The notes under the pieces: generated by a model | Seen by the model: the letters and a program-made list of their open reading frames with translations, nothing else | Database searches by the model: none | Told to the model about the DNA's origin: nothing | Position numbers and translations under genes: made by a program | Shown: one piece after another, positions 60,120 through 64,000 of the stretch | Layout of the letters: every line of letters starts with the position of its first letter | Numbering within the stretch: position 1 is the first letter of the stretch | Assembly: GCF_007671675.1 (NCBI RefSeq) | Contig: NZ_VCGW01000002.1 | Coordinates: forward strand, 124,001 to 188,000 | Length of the DNA stretch: 64,000 nucleotides | Source of the DNA: Marinobacter maritimus | GTDB lineage: Bacteria; Pseudomonadota; Gammaproteobacteria; Pseudomonadales; Oleiphilaceae | Direction: 5' to 3'

Positions 60120-60205
60120 TCGAACACGCTCGTTAACAAATGCAACTACAGTGTTGAGCAGAAGTATGTCACGCTCGTTGGCTATCTTTTAGCAGGCAGT
60201 GATGT

Positions 60206-61126
60206 ATGTCAGGATCACCCAAAAATAAAAAAACGTCGCTTTGGCGCTTTCGGTTATGGCCGTCCTGGGGGTTGGTTTTTACGTTGTATCTGCTGTCCTT
60301 TTTACCGATGGCTGCCAAGCAGACACTGGGGAAGCGGCTGGGCCTTTTTTTGAGCACCAAACTGAAATCCCGCGCTCGGGTTGCTGACAGCAACCTCGCC
60401 ATCTGCTTTCCCGAGCTTGATCAGGAAGCCCGGAGCCAGCTGGCGCAGGACAATTTTGTCGCCTGTAGCCGGGGTTTTCTCGAGAGTACCCACGCCTGGT
60501 GGCAAGATACGTTGCCCTATTGCAAGGCGGCCGAAGTGCAGGGGCTGGAAAACCTCATAGAAGCCCGTAGCAAAGGCAAGGGTGTGCTGTTGATTGGCGG
60601 GCACTACAGTATTTTTGACTTCGCTTTGCCGCTGGTTGCCTGCCACCTGGAAAACCCGGGGTACGTATACCGGCCTAACAAAAATCCCGTTATTGATCGG
60701 ATGATCGAAAACGGCCGTCGTCGCCATTTCGGGATCCGGGCATTTGCCAAACGTGAGCTGAGGCCGATGGTTTCTTTCCTTAAAAAGGGTGGCGAAATCT
60801 GGTTCGCCTGCGATCAGGATTTCGGCGGGAAAACCGAGTTGTTCGTGCCTTTTTTTGGCGTGGAAACAGGGTGTATTACGTCCCCAAGCTATATCGCCAA
60901 AGTATCCGGTGCCTCGGTCGTCTGCGTCAGCCACCTGCGGATGCCAGGTGGAGGCTATCGCGTGGTCTTCTCGCCGGTACAGGCTGATTTCGGGGCCGAT
61001 AAGCAAAAAGATACCGAAGCCTGGAACGGGTATATCGAGGACGCCATTCGAGAACAGCCTGATCAGTATTTATGGCTGCACAAGCGCTTCAAAACCCGCC
61101 CCGAAGGGGCGGGTAAAGTGTATTGA
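60206..61126 (+). CDS. LpxL/HtrB-family lipid A acyltransferase-like protein
   Basis: A 306-residue lysophospholipid acyltransferase-superfamily member of the LpxL/LpxM type. One N-terminal membrane helix (WPSWGLVFTLYLLSFLPMAA), then the HX4D motif GGHYSIFDFALPL, YVYRPNKNPVIDRMI and the substrate-site DQDFGG. The C-terminus KRFKTRPEG is typical. It acylates lipid A precursors at the inner membrane; the exact position (primary or secondary chain) is not shown. Confidence 0.9.
   Translation: MSGSPKNKKTSLWRFRLWPSWGLVFTLYLLSFLPMAAKQTLGKRLGLFLSTKLKSRARVADSNLAICFPELDQEARSQLAQDNFVACSRGFLESTHAWWQDTLPYCKAAEVQGLENLIEARSKGKGVLLIGGHYSIFDFALPLVACHLENPGYVYRPNKNPVIDRMIENGRRRHFGIRAFAKRELRPMVSFLKKGGEIWFACDQDFGGKTELFVPFFGVETGCITSPSYIAKVSGASVVCVSHLRMPGGGYRVVFSPVQADFGADKQKDTEAWNGYIEDAIREQPDQYLWLHKRFKTRPEGAGKVY
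61097..61117. other. GC-rich hairpin at the 3' end of the acyltransferase gene
   Basis: ACCCGCCCC-GAAGG-GGCGGGT-like inverted repeat inside the last codons and without a T run. It lies between convergent genes and might act as a weak terminator or block. Confidence 0.4.
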
Positions 61127-61129
61127 GGG

Positions 61130-62518
61130 CTACTCGAATGCCGTGCGGATAACGTCACGGTAGTTCCGTATGCGCTGCACATAATGCACGGGTTCATAGC
61201 CCCGAGCGTAGCCGTAGCGCGTACTCGGGTAGTAGCGTTTGTCGGCCTTCAGCGGCAGTACTTTTTTCATATCGTCCCAGGAATCCGGGTTTTTGCCTAG
61301 CTCCCGCGCCAGTTGACGGGCGTCCAGAAGATGGCCGCGGCCAATGTTGTAACTGGCCAGTGCGAGAAACGTTCGGTCTGGCTCCGGAATGGTATCCGGC
61401 AACCGGCGGTGGCGATCGGCCAGGTAACGGGCGCCCCCATCAATGGAGGCAGCAGGATCGAGTCGATTCATCACGCCGAGGGATTCTGCCGTGTTCCGTG
61501 TCAACATCATAATGCCGCGAACGCCGGTGGGTGATATGGCAGAAGGGTCCCAGTGAGATTCCTGATAGGCCAGCGCCGCCAGCAGGTCAGCCGGCATACC
61601 TGTGGCAGCTTCGGCCTCTGAGAACCGGTTGATGAAACCTGGAAGGCGGTCGTTGATACGGCGGTTGAGCGCTCTCAGATCCACGAAATCGAACTCGCCA
61701 ATGTACGCATAGTAACGGCTCTCGACGTAGCCCATGGCTTCGTTGCCCTCGGTGCTGTTCATCCACTCACGCGCCATTCCAGCCAGCTCATCAGAGCCTG
61801 CCGGCAGATACCAGCCAAGGTTGCTGCCCTGAGTCAGATTCATGGCGACTTCCAGGTGTGGGAAGTGGCGGCGCATCACCTGAACAATGTTGGAGTCGGC
61901 TACGGTGCAATCGATGTCTTGTCTTGCTACGTCGGACAGCAGCACCTCTGTTGTCTTACTGCTATCTTCGGAAAACGTGATGCCTTCGTGTTCGCTGGCA
62001 AGCTTGTTCAGTGTTTCCACATAGCTGGAGTCAGCTGTTACGGAAATGCCAACGTTGGCTATGCTGTCAGGTTTGCGGGGCATTGGGCGCAGTTCCCGGT
62101 GACACACCAGTTGTTCGATAATTTCGGTATGGGCCGGGCCACGCGTGAACTTTTTTGTGCGCGATGGCAGGTGAGTCAGCCCGGCCGCGGCCATGTGAGT
62201 GTTGCCGGATTCCAGTGCTTTCAGAACGGCGGCGGTTGAATCGTACTGGGTCCAGTTAACCGTCCATCCCTTGCTGGCGGCGAACTGTGATACCAGGCTG
62301 TATTCCGGGCCTATCGGGTTTTCATTGCGGTCGAGGTAGTAAGTAGTGGCGCCATTGCGCGTGGCAACTTCCAATATGCCTGTTTGCTCGGGAGGTGCCA
62401 GCTGGTCTGTTGGCTTGGCACCGGTGTCAGAACCAGAGTTGCTCTGGTTGCAGCCAGTCGTAATAATGAAAGCCAGCGGAAGAAGCACTCCCCCCAACAT
62501 GCGCAGCTTATGAGCCAT
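61130..62518 (-). CDS. mltF: Membrane-bound lytic murein transglycosylase F
   Basis: A 462-residue lipoprotein. Lipobox IITTGC-NQ, then an SBP_bac_3-like regulatory domain (about residues 45-265) and a C-terminal SLT domain with the catalytic Glu in ALAYQESHWDPSA, followed by SPTGVRGIMMLT and ASYNIGRGHLLDAR. It cleaves peptidoglycan to 1,6-anhydro products. The ATG at 62518 gives a normal lipoprotein signal; the frame is open for 21 codons more. Confidence 0.95.
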   Translation of the reverse strand: MAHKLRMLGGVLLPLAFIITTGCNQSNSGSDTGAKPTDQLAPPEQTGILEVATRNGATTYYLDRNENPIGPEYSLVSQFAASKGWTVNWTQYDSTAAVLKALESGNTHMAAAGLTHLPSRTKKFTRGPAHTEIIEQLVCHRELRPMPRKPDSIANVGISVTADSSYVETLNKLASEHEGITFSEDSSKTTEVLLSDVARQDIDCTVADSNIVQVMRRHFPHLEVAMNLTQGSNLGWYLPAGSDELAGMAREWMNSTEGNEAMGYVESRYYAYIGEFDFVDLRALNRRINDRLPGFINRFSEAEAATGMPADLLAALAYQESHWDPSAISPTGVRGIMMLTRNTAESLGVMNRLDPAASIDGGARYLADRHRRLPDTIPEPDRTFLALASYNIGRGHLLDARQLARELGKNPDSWDDMKKVLPLKADKRYYPSTRYGYARGYEPVHYVQRIRNYRDVIRTAFE

Positions 62519-62705
62519 GAAAGACCTCGGCGTTTGATTTCTCAATGTATAAGTAGTTTTACGTGCCTTAAAGGACAACATATCACATTGATTTCAAGCG
62601 GCGTAAGCGGTGGAATGTTGCAACTGAACTTGAAAGAGCGCGAGCGCCAAAGCACTTTCGCGCCATAATTAACCGCCATACCAGCCAGGTGAAAAATTCA
62701 ATCCG

Positions 62706-64000
62706 ATGGATTTGTTCTCGAAAGTCAGCACCAAGCCACACTACGAATCCTATACCTGGGGTAAGCACCGCAGCATCTTTGCATCGATTATTTACTGGCT
62801 GATTTTTGTTCTCAGAATCTTGTCGCCGCTACAGTGGATAAAACTCATCTTCCGGAAACGGCAGGCGGCTCTTAACGATGAGAAAGAGCGGGTTGATTTC
62901 CATGCAATGCACTCAGAGCGCTATTTGCTGGTTGTGCTGGGCCTGTCGCTGGTCTTTTATTTTGTACTGTCTGCCACGCCGGCCCTGCCCGGCATTCCAG
63001 ACTCGGTAAACGCACATCTGAGCCTGGTGTCGGATTTCATTGCCGCATTGCTGTTGTTTGAATCGGTGATGTGGGTTTTTTACTACATGCTGCTTCGGAT
63101 TCTTATCGAAAAACACCTGACCATATTCAACGAGGCCGAGTATTTCATTGCATTGCCATTTGTACTGGCGACCCAGTTTTTCCTTTTGGCGGGGCTTCTC
63201 GGAGTCAGTGTGTCTGAAGTGCTGGCCCTCGCGCTGAACCTGGATTTCGAGGGGTATCAGGCAACTCAGGCGGCACAGCTGACGATAGGCACGTTCGGAT
63301 ACATCTACACGGCACTCATTATTGCCAACATTATTAATCTGATTCCTGCAATTCCCGTTGGCCGGCGACCGAACATCACGATTATCGGCGCGGGTGATGT
63401 GGTTCAGCATCGCATGCTCCCCGCGCTGATCGGGAAGAATCTATACTCACCCGGCCAGGTGGCCATCATCAGCGATTGCATTGATGAGAGCTTTCGAGAG
63501 CAGCTCAGGAAAGATGGCGTGGCTTTTCAGTTATTGACGAGTGGTTCGAGCAGTGAAAAAAAGATACAGGAGGTGGTCAAGTTCATCAAAAAACGATCGT
63601 CTTACGCGATTGTTGCAACGCCTACTGCGAGCCATCTCGGATACGTTTCAGCTATGGCAAAGGAAGGTATAGTTTTTGGCGTTGAAAAGCCTTTGGTCGG
63701 CACAGCAGCAGAGCTGGCGGTTCTCCGCCAGTGTCAGGATCAGTTGATGGAACGAGGGTTTTTGTTCAGTTATTACTGGCTGGAAAAAGCACTGCCCCTC
63801 AACTATTTCCTTACGTTGAATCCGCAGTATCACCGGTTCCTCGATATAAACGTGAAAAGCAGCCCGGAAGATCGTACTGCAGGGGCCGATGCGCTTGCTT
63901 ATTTGCGCCTGCAGCTCGGGAAGCTTGTTGGCGTTGATATCACCTTTTTTGAAGGTGAGGACCCCCGCGAGTGGAGTCTGGCAAAGGAGACCGGTGGCCT
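62706..64000 (+). CDS. Membrane-anchored Gfo/Idh/MocA-like oxidoreductase (cut by window edge)
   Basis: An open frame of at least 431 codons that runs off the window. The N-terminal 210 residues hold about four membrane helices (SIIYWLIFVLRILS [from IFASIIYW], LLVVLGLSLVFYFVLSATP, FVLATQFFLLAGLLGVSV, IYTALIIANIINLIPAI). After these comes a Rossmann nucleotide-binding motif (NITIIGAGDVVQHRMLPALI), then VATPTASHLGYVSAMAKEG and the Gfo/Idh/MocA signature GVEKPLVG. Such a membrane fusion is unusual for this family. The substrate and remaining length are unknown. Confidence 0.8.
   Translation, partial: MDLFSKVSTKPHYESYTWGKHRSIFASIIYWLIFVLRILSPLQWIKLIFRKRQAALNDEKERVDFHAMHSERYLLVVLGLSLVFYFVLSATPALPGIPDSVNAHLSLVSDFIAALLLFESVMWVFYYMLLRILIEKHLTIFNEAEYFIALPFVLATQFFLLAGLLGVSVSEVLALALNLDFEGYQATQAAQLTIGTFGYIYTALIIANIINLIPAIPVGRRPNITIIGAGDVVQHRMLPALIGKNLYSPGQVAIISDCIDESFREQLRKDGVAFQLLTSGSSSEKKIQEVVKFIKKRSSYAIVATPTASHLGYVSAMAKEGIVFGVEKPLVGTAAELAVLRQCQDQLMERGFLFSYYWLEKALPLNYFLTLNPQYHRFLDINVKSSPEDRTAGADALAYLRLQLGKLVGVDITFFEGEDPREWSLAKETGG

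Noticed and set aside
61097..61117. Terminator at the end of the acyltransferase gene
   Set aside because: GC-rich hairpin without a T run on either strand and inside the coding end; listed only as a hairpin.

Overview
This window looks like the chromosome of a marine or halophilic gammaproteobacterium, probably Marinobacter or a close relative. The reasons are the gene families together (NhaB, TRAP transport, class Ia RNR behind a B12 riboswitch, MltF, RlmF, CsbD), the moderately high GC and the integron. The genus is an inference from gene content. I saw no tRNA, rRNA or CRISPR array.

Layout. (1) 1-11.3 kb: the 3' end of glmS, then a long minus-strand cyanate/nitrogen locus. It runs outer-membrane porin, NrtA/SsuA-type ABC transporter, NifA-like sigma-54 activator, OsmC protein, acyl-CoA-dehydrogenase-like flavoprotein, rubredoxin/NAD(P)H-reductase fusion, cyanase. 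Three -24/-12 promoters in it each have an upstream TGTCNRACA element, so it behaves as one regulon. (2) 11.37-15.7 kb: a Zur-type palindrome and a zinc operon (AztD-like chaperone, His-rich barrel, ZnuA-like and ZnuB-like proteins) with no ATPase gene beside it. (3) 15.7-24.3 kb: a LysR regulator and an operon of a YcsI/D-glutamate-cyclase family protein, a DctPQM TRAP transporter, DUF2848, an amidase and PxpB/PxpC, pointing to uptake and hydrolysis of a cyclic amide such as a 5-oxoproline relative. (4) 24.4-32.6 kb: nhaB, a periplasmic binding protein, a DUF3047 protein, a cobalamin riboswitch with nrdAB, and an isochorismatase-like hydrolase.

(5) 32.9-52.9 kb: a chromosomal integron. intI is on the minus strand with a LexA box at its promoter, and about 27 cassettes follow. 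I delimited each cassette by an attC site with an RYYYAAC-type R'' core and a G/TTRRRY R' core. Contents include a GNAT acetyltransferase, DUF6429 and DUF2513 proteins, small membrane proteins, four toxin-antitoxin loci, a GFA protein, a PD-(D/E)XK-like protein, a LysE exporter, a PAAR-Tle1 type VI secretion lipase with a DUF2931 lipoprotein, a VOC protein and a methyltransferase. A complete IS66 element with an 8-bp target duplication splits one cassette gene. A 427-bp cassette is present three times; it carries a perfect LexA box and a perfect 25-bp-stem hairpin. The distal end decays into relics.

(6) 52.9-64 kb: rlmF, an NTF2-like protein, csbD, a PhyH dioxygenase, a small Lys-rich protein, and a divergent thiamine locus in which one TPP riboswitch faces an SSS symporter and another faces an SDR plus a flavin monooxygenase. 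Then come an LpxL-like acyltransferase, mltF, and a membrane-anchored Gfo/Idh/MocA-type protein that runs off the end.

The best candidates for undescribed biology are the sigma-54 cyanase/flavoprotein regulon, the TPP-controlled oxidoreductase pair, the SOS-box hairpin cassette, and the T6SS effector-immunity cassette in the integron.
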